Positions 27,677 through 40,556 of a DNA stretch of 64,000 bases are shown one piece after another (within the stretch, counting starts at the first letter, position 1; each line of letters starts with the position of its first letter). A model generated the notes under the pieces. That model saw only the letters and a program-made list of their open reading frames with translations, had not been told where the DNA came from and made no database searches. Origin of the DNA: Neelides folsomi (Eukaryota; Arthropoda; Collembola; Neelipleona; Neelidae); contig JAQGBZ010000057.1 of NCBI GenBank assembly GCA_034687125.1, positions 183,060 to 247,059 on the forward strand, given 5' to 3'. A program made the translations under genes and the position numbers.

Positions 27677-30600
27677 ATGATACATTGTATAGGTATAATA
27701 TACATACTTACTATAGGATAGTATATGATACATTCATTTTTAATTTAGTATACCGCCTTTGTAATACAATATGATAAGACGGAGTAGTTCATTAAACTAT
27801 TTTATATAATATTGAGATTAATGTAAACTTTATGTAAATAAAGAAAGAAGTAATAATTTATAAAAAAAGAAAACTTTACATTTTCACTAATGAATTCTGC
27901 ACTTTTTAAGAAACATGAAAGAGTTTGCAAATTCAGACAATGAATAAAGTTTATGTAAAATCCTTTCTTCCTTAATTTATCAAACTTCAAACAAAGTTAA
28001 AAATAAAACACCGGATCTTTTAGGTTTAACTCATTATAACATTATAAGAATTATGGTGAAAGATTCGTTGAACTTTTGATATATTAACAATTAATGATAA
28101 TACTTTAAGTTCCAAAATCAACCAGTTAAACAAATGAAGAAAGGTTTTAAAAGAGCAAATGTACAATTATAAAAAATAGGATGTTATTTATTTTTCATTA
28201 AATTACAGAGCTCAACTTGAATAATCTTAAATTTAAATTATTTACATTTTCATACAAGCTTAGCTATTCAAGCAAAAAGAGCGTTTCTCTTGTTTATGTG
28301 TTCCGGATCCTACACAATATTTTATTTAAATTGAACATGATTTGCCTACAGATGCTATTTTACTTATTTTAGCTCGAGGGACTCAATTTGTTATTCTGAA
28401 GCTTTCCGCATCTGCAAGAAACATTAATGAGAATTTCCTCAACAGATCCTCCTTACTAAATGATAAATAGCAAAGGCCTTTGCCAAATGCAACGGCGATA
28501 ATGAAAATTTTAACATTGCATTTTCCACTTCCCCTATGCCTATGCTTAATCACAAGAGAAATAAATAAACCATTTTACACTACATACATATACTAATATT
28601 ATTAATCAAGGGAAAATTGTTATTACTTAATAAAGTTTTGCAAACTAAATAATAAACTACTTAATATGACAGGGCAAAAAGATTTAATGTTTTGCCTATT
28701 TCAAAATAAATTATATTTTATTAGCCTTAATTGAGTGAGTTGCACTTAACCTTGAAAGAAGTGTGAAAATTATTGGCATAATATAATAGTTTAATAATGA
28801 ACTTATGTAGGACATACAGTAAATAAATGTATCATATATGTATGTACATATTAGTATAAGGTCGTTAGTTTTTCTTCAACATGAGTTTGTCCTTATTATA
28901 AACTTTGTATTGGTTATTGGGCGGAATGAAGTCAGGAGGCGAAAAGAATTATTAAATAAATGAAGGAGAGAGAAAAGTAATAAATAGGAGGGATAAGAAT
29001 TGAACCATTTGGCTTCAAAAGGGAGTTTGGAAGTTTGGGAAGCTAATGAGGTTCTGGATCTAAGTGAAACTCGTCATCCCCGACTGGTCTCGTTTATGAA
29101 ATTTCTCCTTTTCTCGACTGTCCAATTACGGTCGACTGTCCGCTCCTCCAGAGAACATAAGGCCGTAATGGGATTCCAACATAAAGACTCTCTAAGAAAG
29201 TGTTGTAGGTCTCCAGAGAATCCCTACGAGGGAAAGTCTTGTCAAATCTCAAGATCCTCCAGCCCTTCGTAATGAGAATAATTGACGGAGAGATGTGATG
29301 AGGCAGCTGTGAAAAATGTATTATTGTTTTTCCTCATCTCCTCTTTTGTCCAGAGTTTTCTTTTCTCAGAGCGTTTCTCAAACCTCCATTTCTTATTCTT
29401 TCCCACTCAATATCCTCGCACAAGTTTCACGCATTTTTTTACGATAAACTCGATTTGGCATTATTTGGCATTATTATCATTGTCCAAAGCAATAAATTGC
29501 AAATGAATGCAAAAATGCAACAAGGCGTGGTTTTTCTCCTTGTAACTTTTTTTCTCATCGCCATCGCATTCAATTATTGTCAAAGTTTCTTTATCTGTTG
29601 GAATGGAAGGCGGAGCGCGTAGGAATCCATACGTCTCTTCTCATCTTCCCTCACTTCGGTCCGTCGGCCATGGAGAGAAAAGAGAAACGTTTTCTCCTTC
29701 ACCCTTCAAAGAAAGTTTTTCCCCCTTTTCCCTCTTCCTCTTTCTATCGAATCTCCCCTCGGCAGTCACCGCCGCCACTTTTTTTCAATGTGTGAAAGGA
29801 GAGAATTTTAATTAATTTTTCAAGGGGAGGAGGAACAGACCAATTGGGCTAATTGGTAAACCCGTTTCCTTTAACTGGTTAATCGACCAACCCCCTTTGC
29901 TCTGCTACTTCAACATCTATCTACTAACTGCTATCTAACTAATACATAACACAAAGTTTGTAATAGGAATAGTGAATGAATAAGCTGAGTACCTTCACTC
30001 CGACAGTGGAAGGGAGGGAGGCTTTAGGAAATGGAAAACTTTGGAATAAAAATTAATAGGAAAATGAGGGAAGTTGGAGAGACCAAGGGGAGAATTTGCA
30101 TCGAGAAACTCCTCACAATCTCATCTTGATTGAACTTTTTCCAAATTTTTTACTTTGTTCTCTTTGGTTCCTTCTGATTGTCAATACGCTTTGGGCACGA
30201 TGAGTATTCAAAGCCGAATTCGGTTGAAGGCAATTGAATTGATCAAATTTTTCCTTTGAAAAACAAAGACATTCAAATAAAATTTCAAATTACTCCAAAA
30301 CTAAAAAAAAAGCTGTCGAAATAATGCATAATGCATCATTTTTAAATAATTAAATAAAATAGTATAAAATATTTATCCATAATACAGTAAAAAATAGATC
30401 GAATTTGAAATTAGTTTTTAATATAATAAACCCTTGATCTTCATTTTCTCAGTTCCTCTGAAGAATAAATATTTCCCAGGTGTATAAATATATTGCACCA
30501 TCTCTGTCTCTTAATCAATAATGACAATACTTATGTGTATCACAGATACTGTATGTGATGGGCTGGGTAGAAAGAGAACAATTTACTTTTTCCCTTTTCC

Positions 30601-33176
30601 TTTGATGGGATGGAGAAAAAAGCGATTTTGTCTTGAGTTGAAAGAAGGGAGAAAGTAGGTTAGAATAATCAGATTTGACGAAGAGGATTGTAAAAGGAGA
30701 AGATTTGGACTAATTTCCTATCCGCTCCTTCCCTCATTATCAGCATTTCCCTATACATAAGTTTAAAAAAGGGTCGATAAGGAAAAAGGTTCGTTGAGGA
30801 TTCTGTCAATTTAATCCGATTACTTTTTTGAAAGAGCGAGCAATTCGATTTGAATCAGTCGTGGTAAGAGAAATACACGGGATTTAATTCTTTCTCCGCC
30901 ACAGGAATCCGCTTGAACTCGTAACTTTTAAGTAAAATAAAGTGAAACCCCCTTGGTGGGGCTTTTCATGAACTCTTTGATTCAGAGAACTTTTACCTAC
31001 ACGGGAATACTCTTTACATCACTATTAGGATTCCTTTAGTAAAATAATTCCGTAAAATTCCTTCAGTAATTGGGGGCAAAGGAACTTTGCCCGAAATAAA
31101 AATGTTTATTTGTTCCTCTCGATGTAGATGGGTGTATTTGATTTCCCATTTTAATTTGAAATTGAATATTCTCCTGTTCAAATCAATTGAAATGGGTCGG
31201 AGAAGGTCTGATTAATGATTGAAATGTACATTTGAGTGGAAAGGTGAGGAAATCTTTCCTTTCACCGCTTCACTTCTCTTCAAAGGGAGTCTTCGAAGGA
31301 ATCTTTTATATTCAAAGGAGAATCAATTCAATTAGCGTAGGGAAGACGTAATTACTAATGGATGGGTCTCAGCTTGAGGGAAATCCTTTCAACTTCCTTC
31401 AAAAGACTTTTTGACTCAAATCTCAACCTTTCAATTTCTTCCTCATCTCCTTTTCAATCCTCCCTCATTTCTCATTTCATTGACACGGTCGCGCTCAATC
31501 TCGAAATCCTTCGATCTCCCTTTACGACGTCTTTCTGTTTTATCATTTCTGAATTTTCCTGAAGGGCTGTAATTTAATATACAGAATGAATGACTAAATA
31601 GGACGACGTCAGCTAATTCTAATTTCTTTGAAGGTCCCGCTTCCAACTCGTTTTTCTCTGAAAAGAATCAATTATGAACTCAACGAGCTAAATAAATGGC
31701 ACTGATGAACGGCATGCTCTCCTGCATTTAGAACCGAAATTACTAAAATATTGTGCCTTGCCAAAACTTGTTCATTTCCATCCACAACCCAAAAGGACGA
31801 TGAAAGTCGTTTCATTAAAGATCATAATACATTTCTCCTTTCATCTCTCTTTCAAAATTCTCCACTTGCTCAACTCATCACCTTTACAAATGAATTCACA
31901 TTTTCGTAGCTACATATTTCATGTAAATATTTCATATATCTGAATTTGTCTAACTAACCATTGTGTTAAAAGACTAAATTGTCTGTAACGATATTTTTAA
32001 TGGTCCTTGTATAAAACACTCAATATTGAAACTGTATTATGAGCCGAGGCAAGTTATTAACTGTTTAAATAATAAACAATGTCGAACATTACGCTCCTAA
32101 ACATTTATTTCAATATCTTCACACACGGGTGCGAAAATTGAAAACGTAATGGAAATTAGAAAGTAATGCCCAATTTCCTATATGTACTGTTTCACTCTAT
32201 TTGTGTTTAGTTCAATTATTCATGAATGGGCCTTTGGCGAATCGAAAAGCAAACAATAAATTCGGAAATAAAGGAAAAGTGCTACTATGATGAAATTAGG
32301 AAATGTGTTCATTGTAACACTCTTCAATTTCATTATTATCTTATCATCTTTTACAACAACCAATGCCATTACATAAAATAAATAAATATCTTTCATTGAA
32401 CTGTTCAAAGTGCAGCACTTGTAATCTAAAACTTTAAGGATACAAGATACAACCACATTCATATTTTTGGAACATGGTTTTTGAATTAGTAAATATTTAT
32501 CAAGATTTTGAACAATTAAAAACACTATCTGCGTTACCATTTTCCCAGAATTTTAAAAGTTATACATACAGATCGAACGTAAAAAGGGTCTCTTTAAAGT
32601 TTATAATGATAGTTTTATTTATTAAATTGGTTTGTGTGAATTCAATCAAAATCAAAACGAAGACGAACATGATTCCAAGTCATCAGAGACATTTTTTCAA
32701 CATGACAGGGGGTAATGAAGGCAATGAACGAAAGTTCCTTTCTCGTATCTAATTTCAACATCTTTAGATGCATTAACTTTGATAATTAAAAAAATCTATG
32801 GAATTACAGAGAAATGAGCGATACATTAGATTAATGTAGCTTGATTTAGGCTCTTATAACATGAGTGGGTTAAGCGCGACAAAGGAGACTCTCTTTCGGA
32901 CCGATCTGTATATGCACAATAAGTTATGTTTTAATTAAAATATTTTATATTCAATAACATGTATTCTAAATGTACAGATCGTATTTGCTAAGCATGCATT
33001 TGTAATAAATTTCAAATCGAATAATGTACTTGTACGAAGAGACAAAAACTCCAACTTGACAAAATATCAGTATCATTTTATACCAACCAAAAGTATTCAA
33101 AATTAAAGAACTCTTAACAAACGTTTACACGTATATGGTAGTATTACATACCTACTTTATTTTATCTGAATGTTTG

Positions 33177-33300
33177 TATCATGAGATTTTTTTATTTCAA
33201 AACCCCGACGTTGTCGCAAGATCCCCAAAATTACATGTTACTTATTATATGGGAAACTTGCGACAAGGTCGGGGTTTCGAAATAAAAAAACCTCATGATA
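33177..33300. repeat. 44-bp near-perfect inverted repeat (long hairpin)
   Basis: The left arm 33177-33220 and right arm 33257-33300 are reverse complements over 44 bases with three mismatches, separated by a 36-base spacer. The arms start with tatcatgag at the outside and end with ttgtcgcaag toward the loop. The fold would be a stem of about 44 base pairs. It could be a small foldback transposon or MITE, or a transcribed hairpin of small-RNA precursor type. No clear target-site duplication was seen. The ends of two open frames cross it but do not look coding. Confidence 0.85.
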
Positions 33301-35005
33301 TTTTTATGTTAGAATTCATACTTTACTTGTACCTTGTATTAAACAGTCATACTTGTATTCATATATGGATTACTTATTTATGGTTATTGAACCATTTTTC
33401 ATGACATACGACATTGATAAGGTTATTGTATTCTAGATTCTACACCACAAATAACATAACAAGATATACCCAAAGGACTGAATTAGACATTAGATATATA
33501 CAGATGGCTTTCAATCAGAAAATATTAACGCTCTACATCCCCCGAAATCCCAATGCAAACATGCATAAACATTGTTAAAGAACCCACGTCCCGATTATTT
33601 ATTCAGGGAGCAATTTAGCTTATTCATAAAAACAACATTGTCAATTTGGGAAATGGTTCCACATTGATGCAAATAAAGAAGTTCACCGTCGAGAAATTGG
33701 ATACATGCATAAAACATTAGATTAAAAGAAGGGATTGAGAAAAATGAAATTCCTTTGAGATTTGTTGAAAAAAATATTTATTTTCTTTTTCTTTCCCAAC
33801 TCAAGATGAAAGTATTATGACAACATGGCGCATGTATAATTTAACAAAGAACGGATTGTGAATGATAACGAGATTAAAGAATAATACAGTCCTGTATATT
33901 TATTTATGACGTAAGTATTCTCATTCTCAATGAACTTGCGTTGAAAGTCAAAGGAAAATAACTGAATTGGACTATTTGTGAGGAATAAATTATTAATTTT
34001 ACCCTCAGACGATTGTCTATTCAAATTAAATAATCAAATAAAAATGGACTTTGATCGTCATGCTTTATGATTAATTACTACATTTGTCGTATTACAAACA
34101 TTTAATTGTCTTAAACTCCAATTCCGTCCTTTATAGTTTTTTACTTAATAAAAGACGAAAATTTGGGTCTAATGAGTCATTTAATGGGATCTCAAGCTGG
34201 TGGAAGTTGGGAAGATTGATTTATTCTGCATATGGCCATATGTCTCCCAAACTTGAATTTCTGACAATTTTCTCCTTCATTTCGGGAAAGAAATTTAATT
34301 GGCCATTGGGCCCCATATTATATAAAGTGCGGAAGAGCATAGCAGCCCGAATGAGATTTTTATTCAAATGAACATTTCCAAATGCCATTCCTCTCTGACT
34401 TCACTTAAAACTCCGAGGTTCTGTCTTCCTCAGTCGGGCCAAGAGTGTGGGATGTGAGTTGGAGCTGTAGGAAGTGATTAGCATCTTGGCACTCGCCACC
34501 CTCCGAAAAACAAATTCAAATCCCGACGACGTGATTTCCTTTTACACCGCCCGCGCTCACCCCTTTTACTCAATTTGGCAGTTACTCGACGAAAGGAGAA
34601 AATGTTTGACTAAACTTCCGCAGTACTAAGATATTACAGCACACACATACATGCATCTTGGATGGGAAGTTGGGGAAGTTTTATTCAGACGCCTCACCTA
34701 GTAAATCTCATAAGAACAACTACAACTGGTCCTATGATCTTCCCACACCACTTGAGACCAAAGAGAAACTTTGGAACCATTTGCGTAATGCAATTGAATT
34801 TCTCGAAATCGGAATTGAACAACTTTGGGCAAACTTTCATTTCTCTCCGAGATTGATAGGAGAAAGTAAAGCAATGTAATGAAAAACTCCGAGAGCTTCA
34901 AGGTTCATTTCAACATAACTTTCCTTGTGGTTTCCACTTTCTTCCCAACTATGGCGAATTTCTTAACAAGTGAAAATAAACATATTTCATCTACTGCTCT
35001 CTAAA

Positions 35006-35011
35006 TTTATT
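35006..35011 (-). terminator. Poly(A) signal AATAAA of the CLCA-like gene
   Basis: AATAAA on the minus strand, about 43 bases downstream of the CLCA stop codon at 35056-35054. The spacing suits a short 3' untranslated region. Confidence 0.6.
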
Positions 35012-35053
35012 CCTGGCAAGATTTAAGAAATGTACAAAATGGTTGGTGTAATT

Positions 35054-38000
35054 TTATACAGATTGGAGGTTTTTCTTGCTTCGCTTCTTTTGGTAAAAGT
35101 AGCCACCACCAACAGCCACAAGAATTACGACGAGGATACCTGTAATTACATTAATTTATTAATGGTAAAAAATATAACAAATATAATTGGTAGATAAATT
35201 ATAAAGTTTCGTCCATGATTAATACAAATATTAAAACAGAAATCATATCTAAGTATGTAAATATTGTTACCAATTATTGTAAGAATTCCTCCAGTTGTTC
35301 GGAGCCAAGGTTTATCTACTTCTTCTAGGTCTTCGCTTCCTTTATTAATTTTTATACTAATTACATTCGAGTACGCTCCCTGTATAATAAATCCAAATTG
35401 TAATTAAAATGTTATGAAGCTGATGCAAAAGTTAATTCTTTAAAATATCATTAATAATGAGTACAATTTGTCCAGATGTTTTTTCTCTTGCTTGAACAAC
35501 ATATAATAGTGTATCCTCTTCAAGTGTTTGATGTGGAAGTTTATAAACTTCTGGATTTCCTGGCTTGAATGAATTTCCCGATACATGAAACATAAATGCC
35601 TTCCCATTATCAATATCCTCCTGAGATTTTGCATATGAAAAGATATATCTGTATTCAGTAAAATCTGGTGAAGAACCAAAGGTATCAGGGGCATTAAACC
35701 GAAGGTGAAAGTCTCTAGTTGCTTGATAAATTTCTTCTGGTTTGACATCTGCTACAATTTTGTCTGGTATTCCCTGAATATAACAATTATAAAATGAAAA
35801 CATGTAATAATTGTTCAATTAAACTATCATTGTAAATTTTAAAAAAATATCCAACAAATGAAGTAATAATAGTATTAAAACATCAAACATACAATAGGAT
35901 TCTTCTCAATGTTTTGTACAGTAATTTCAACAGGGTGTTTAACTTCAGCATTATAATTTCCTTCAATTTCATTAGTCAAACAATCCCCAATAATTTCGCA
36001 ATAGAAAGAATCAAGATTCTGTTCAATCGGGAGGACAAATCCACTTCCCGACGAGTCTACTTTATTTTCAATTTTTTTGCTATCAATAGCTTTAGCAGAT
36101 GGTCTATTTGAAACAGTAGCCGAAATTGAATATCTGCCATTCTGATTCGGTAGGAATATTCCGGTGTAAATTCCGTCCTTAGCTGTAATGTCTATTAAGC
36201 CATCTCCATTGTCAATCAAGGCTATCCCATGTGCTTGACCATTTTCGGGCGTTCCAAAGGCTTTAACATTCAAATTGTGCACGGGTCGTCCGCCTTTGGT
36301 TACTTTCACGAAGATAGTAAAAGGCAATAACTCGTCATTTTCAAATTCTTCTTTGTTGAAATCATCGTAGTCAATCATATTGTTAGCAAGGGATGTTGAA
36401 AGTGTAACTTTCACATCCTCGTATTCAATTGTAGCATATTTGCCAACAATAGTTAGGAATCCTTCACATTCATTTGGAGGACCATCACATTTATAGCTAA
36501 AATCTTGTTTCTATAAATAAAAAAAACTGTATCAATAAAAAATAAGTTTTTATTCTAATGTTGGGCCGTTTCAACTTTTAACTAACTTTAATCCCAAGTT
36601 AATTAAAATAAGTAATATGCATGGGTATTGCTATTTGTACATATATTATATCATACATATATTACTTGTGTGCATATTGTAATTTTAATTGAAATGAATT
36701 ACTGGATGCGAGGTGAGACTTGCGAAATAAACAAATCTAGTTGTATTGTCTAAGCCGTTATATTCCTTTCTCCGATCAAACTTTCCTCCACCGAAGGAAA
36801 TGTCGGCCAGATTCAATTCAGCACGTGTGGTTAATTTTATGCTTAACTCTGTCAAAATTGTGAAGCCTTCTGCAACTCGAATGTTTACAAAGGGAGCAAC
36901 GCTTTGACTCATCACCTATTAAAATGTTGGAAGAAATTCATTTACCGCTTTCATAACGAAATGCCCATTTGAATAATTTTAATATTAATATTTACAGATC
37001 GCAAATTCTCTCGTTCGGGTAAATGAAGATCGTGTTGATCCAAAATGTATGGCAATTCATCAAAAACATTCTTGCACTTTTCATAGGCTCCAATGACCGA
37101 GTCGATTTGAAGATGAATTCCTTCGGTGGCTTCAGCCAAATTCTTTAAATGATCTGCTCCCATTTCGATAGCAAATACAATAATTTTCTGGTTTCTGAAT
37201 AAAGCAAGAATTTCTTCTTCGTATTCCTGTAAGTTACCTAAAATAGAGATTTTCAATGGATTAAACGAATTTATTTTTATTTTATTAGCACCGAAACTTG
37301 ACGGTCCATTGCTAGTCTTAACAATGACCACAACAGAGCCAGGGGCATGGTTCATTTCTTGGATGTTTTCTCCTAGCTGTTTAATTGCTTTTGAAAAGTC
37401 GGGCTCAACCCTTCCTTTTCCAATTTCAATATTTAAAGCACTAAAGAGAAAAAAACAATTTTAATAAATTGCTTTAAAATAAACTGCAAAATAACTAAGT
37501 AAATAGCTAAATTGTAATTACTCATTGAAAGCTTTGATATTAGTCCTGTTCAAAATCAATGAAAGAATTGAATTAAGTTCTTCAGAATCTAAAGCTCCAT
37601 AAGAATTAATGGACACCCATTTTTTGTTTTGTGTTTCTTTGGCTTCATCAAATAAAACAATATTCTCGAGGGCCTTCATCAATTCAAGATGAATAGCTTG
37701 AGGAATTCCCCCATGATACTTAAAAAGAAATATATCAATTTCAATAATAATTATAAATAACTAACTAATCTTAACAGAATCTTGGGCAAATACAGATAAT
37801 ATATTATGATTTTAGCAGTTTCAATAACTTACGTCTGCTTCTCCCTGGTCAAGGAGAATATGAAGAAAGGGTCTGTCAACAAGTTGAACAATTGAAAAAT
37901 CTACAGCAGGTAGTTCATCTAATGGAGCTACAACCGCTTTGAAGTCTTCAGTCTCTCGCATCACTTCCCAAACGCTTTTCTTTTCACAATAGCGGTTCTG

Positions 38001-39230
38001 ACGAGTTGGAGCGGATTTATCATGTGTATGTTCATCACAAAACTCAACAACTGAATTGACCCAATGAAAATGCATCAGAGATGAGTTTGACGTTGAGTCT
38101 GGCGTCGGGTTAAAAGCACAGTTGGGATCTGGCCGAGCTTCTCCTTCGAGATTGCATCTCCCAGCACTGCAAAAACGTTATTTTTGGGTCATAGATTTAA
38201 GGAGTCTTTAGAAAGTATGTCTTTAAATTAGAAATTGGAAATTTTGGAAAGAAACAACTAACGGTCCACTGACAGTTCCTTTGAGAGGTACACTTGAACA
38301 GCCTGTGAGTTCCCATTTATTGTTTATTCGTGAGAAATAAGGAAATGAAGAAGATCTTGGATGTCCGTGTTCTTCATAAACACCCCAACGATATCTTGCC
38401 CAAAGTTTCAACAAAGCTTTCCCTATAATTTGTTTAAAAATAACATTGAATCATTTTTACAAAAATAATCACGTGAAAGTTACATTAATGATTGTCCGTA
38501 GCATGTTAATAAGGGAAAAAATATCTTATCTAACCCATAGGGCCATGGGCTTCAGGAGTGCCAAAAAAATTAGGTCTGTTGAGCTCAATAAAATCTCCGG
38601 GTTCTCCACATTTGTTTCCATTTTCGACTTTAGAACTTGGTTGACTGCTATTGAAGGTTATTCTTAAATCGGAATTTTCGTAACTCGGTCTAAAAACAAT
38701 AAAATAATATTTTTTGGATTTGGTAATAATTAAAAACACCAAATTAATTTATTTTAGCTGTTTTATTGGCTTTTAAAACTTACGCGGCTTCAGGACTTGC
38801 TGATGGAAAAGACCAATCAGAAGGAACGACAAACTTAGCTGATCTAATATAAAATTTCTTTTTTGTTGAAGCAAATAATTGTTCCGATAAGCTATTTATC
38901 CCATTCTGAAAATACATTAATTAATAGTGTTTATAATACAATTAAGTAATCATAATTAAAAATTAAAGTGTGCATATTCTCTATAATAATAATTAAGTAT
39001 TATGTTATAATAGTCTGAGTATGCTATACACAAATAATAAATAAAATAAAATAAAAGATTTTTACCTTAACAGTATCAATAAACTCAATTTCTCCCTCAT
39101 CTTCATCTAAACGCCTATCAAACCCAATAGAAATATCATAACCTCCATCAGAATGAAGATGAATTCCGTTAGAGAAATTAAAACTTATAGTTAGTGCAAA
39201 AATGCAAATTAGCGATAGGTTTGTGAGCAT
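35054..39230 (-). CDS. CLCA: CLCA family protein (calcium-activated chloride channel regulator-like), apparently without protease or MIDAS residues
   Basis: Thirteen exons close in one frame of 952 codons: 39230-39066, 38905-38784, 38689-38535, 38422-38263, 38166-37833, 37718-37522, 37440-37292, 37237-36996, 36915-36703, 36510-35893, 35773-35465, 35379-35271, 35139-35054. The start ATG gives a signal peptide (LSLICIFALTISFNFSNG). Residues about 24-300 follow the CLCA N-terminal domain: CGEPGDFIEL, then RWGVYEEHG, then SVVEFCDEHTHDKSAPTRQN. About 300-460 is a VWA-like region. A beta-sandwich with DNGDGLIDITAKDGIYTG follows at about 580-785, then an FN3-like part. The end has a membrane segment (about 918-939, GILTIIGILVVILVAVGGG) and a basic tail, as in membrane-anchored CLCAs. 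The zinc-protease motif HEWAH is replaced by KLWAR (residues 153-157), and the VWA DxSxS motif by DQGEAD (307-312). Self-cleaving protease activity, known for mammalian CLCAs, is therefore unlikely. Confidence 0.9.
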
Positions 39231-39403
39231 TTTGACTAGAAAATAAATCAACTGAGGCGTCCCTTCTTGGACTCAAAATCCTGAAGTAACAATCTAGCAA
39301 AGTTTTGATTTTATCTATTTTGTTCTAGGTAGTAATCAGGCTCCAATGCCAAAAAGAAACTGATTCAAATTGATTCTTTGTTTAATTTGAGTCGAGCTTT
39401 ATA

Positions 39404-39410
39404 TTATATA
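39404..39410 (-). promoter_or_regulatory. Candidate TATA box of the CLCA-like gene
   Basis: TATATAA on the minus strand about 175 bases upstream of the CLCA start codon. An initiator-like TCAAATT lies roughly 15-20 bases further downstream. In such AT-rich DNA the motif can occur by chance. Confidence 0.3.
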
Positions 39411-40556
39411 CCATATATTAATTAGATTACTTTTATGTAAACTAGATATATGGTCGTGGTACATACTACATACTAATATTATAATTTTTCCCATGCACTC
39501 CTGTGAAAGAATTTGCGATTAGATATAAATTCCCAGTTTATTTTCGATTTGTTACAATAATTGCTTTAAAGTTTTAACCTACCTAATCGTTATTGTTTGG
39601 TGTGTGATACTAATGGCACGTTTATGGGATGACCATTTCTATTCTTTGAGCTTTATAATGAAGAATAACAATATAACAACAGATATAATATATAACTGTA
39701 CATAAGTAATAACCATTATTTGTAATTTTTTTATCTTTTTATCAAGAAATCCTTCATTATCATTATCATTTAATACAAAATACACCATTAATTGTCGATA
39801 AGGTATTGTCAGTGAAATGCTAAACTAGTACAGATAGGCATTTTTGTTTTAATTGTTCCAGGAAAAATACAGATACCTATAAATTAATATTATTTATGTA
39901 GGTATGTAATTTTGATATTAATACATTACGTTATATGTAATATAAATATTGCTAAACCAATAAATACATTAGGTAGGTATATACTTTTATAAATAATATA
40001 GCACATATAAATATGTAATATACATAATTAATCTTTCAAATATTTATATGATTTTGAAGTTTCAATTACGAATATTAATTATTTACAAAAGATTACCTTC
40101 TCATGACTCACATAATAATAACTTTCGTTTAGCACTACTAAAAGTAAGTACGTTTATAAAATTATGATTTAAATATGTACGATCCACAATGTGAATTCCA
40201 CTTACCAAATAGCGTAATATTAATATTAATAAGTAAAGATTAAAGCCTAAATAGGCATTTATTACAGGTAAGAGAGTAAAAGAGGACTCTGAGATTATGA
40301 GAAAATGCCGTTAAATTATTATGAGATGTTTATTAAAAAGAAGTTTAAAAAACTCCAAATGAAATTATTCCAACTGAATTTCAAAAATTGGAACTCCAGG
40401 TTTGACAGGCCATCCTCAACAAGCATTTTAGTGATTGTTCCATTTCCTGGTGCTATAACTGAAATCGCCGTCTAAAAATTATCGGCAATATGAATTATTT
40501 TATTTAACCCCATAAGTTAAAAAAGTATCAAATATGTTATCTAACATTTTTTATTA
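39411..40556. other. Intergenic AT-rich spacer
   Basis: Sequence upstream of the CLCA gene. No open frame looks coding and no RNA gene was seen. It is very AT-rich, with scattered TA-rich runs. Confidence 0.6.

Larger units (their letters stand above)
20501..35005. other. Gene-free AT-rich spacer with small repeats and hairpins
   Basis: No coding exon was recognised. The stretch contains a 16-base tandem repeat at 22722-22758, a perfect inverted repeat at 27634-27676 and a long near-perfect inverted repeat at 33177-33300, each listed separately. GC-richer patches near 24960-25190 and 29000-29260 have open frames but no domain and no consistent exon structure. Confidence 0.45.

Noticed and set aside
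35440-35818. Stop at LKN (about 35441) as the end of the CLCA-like protein
   Set aside because: Splicing at the GT at 35464 joins in frame to an FN3-like strand, a transmembrane segment and a basic tail with its own stop and AATAAA, which fits the family better.
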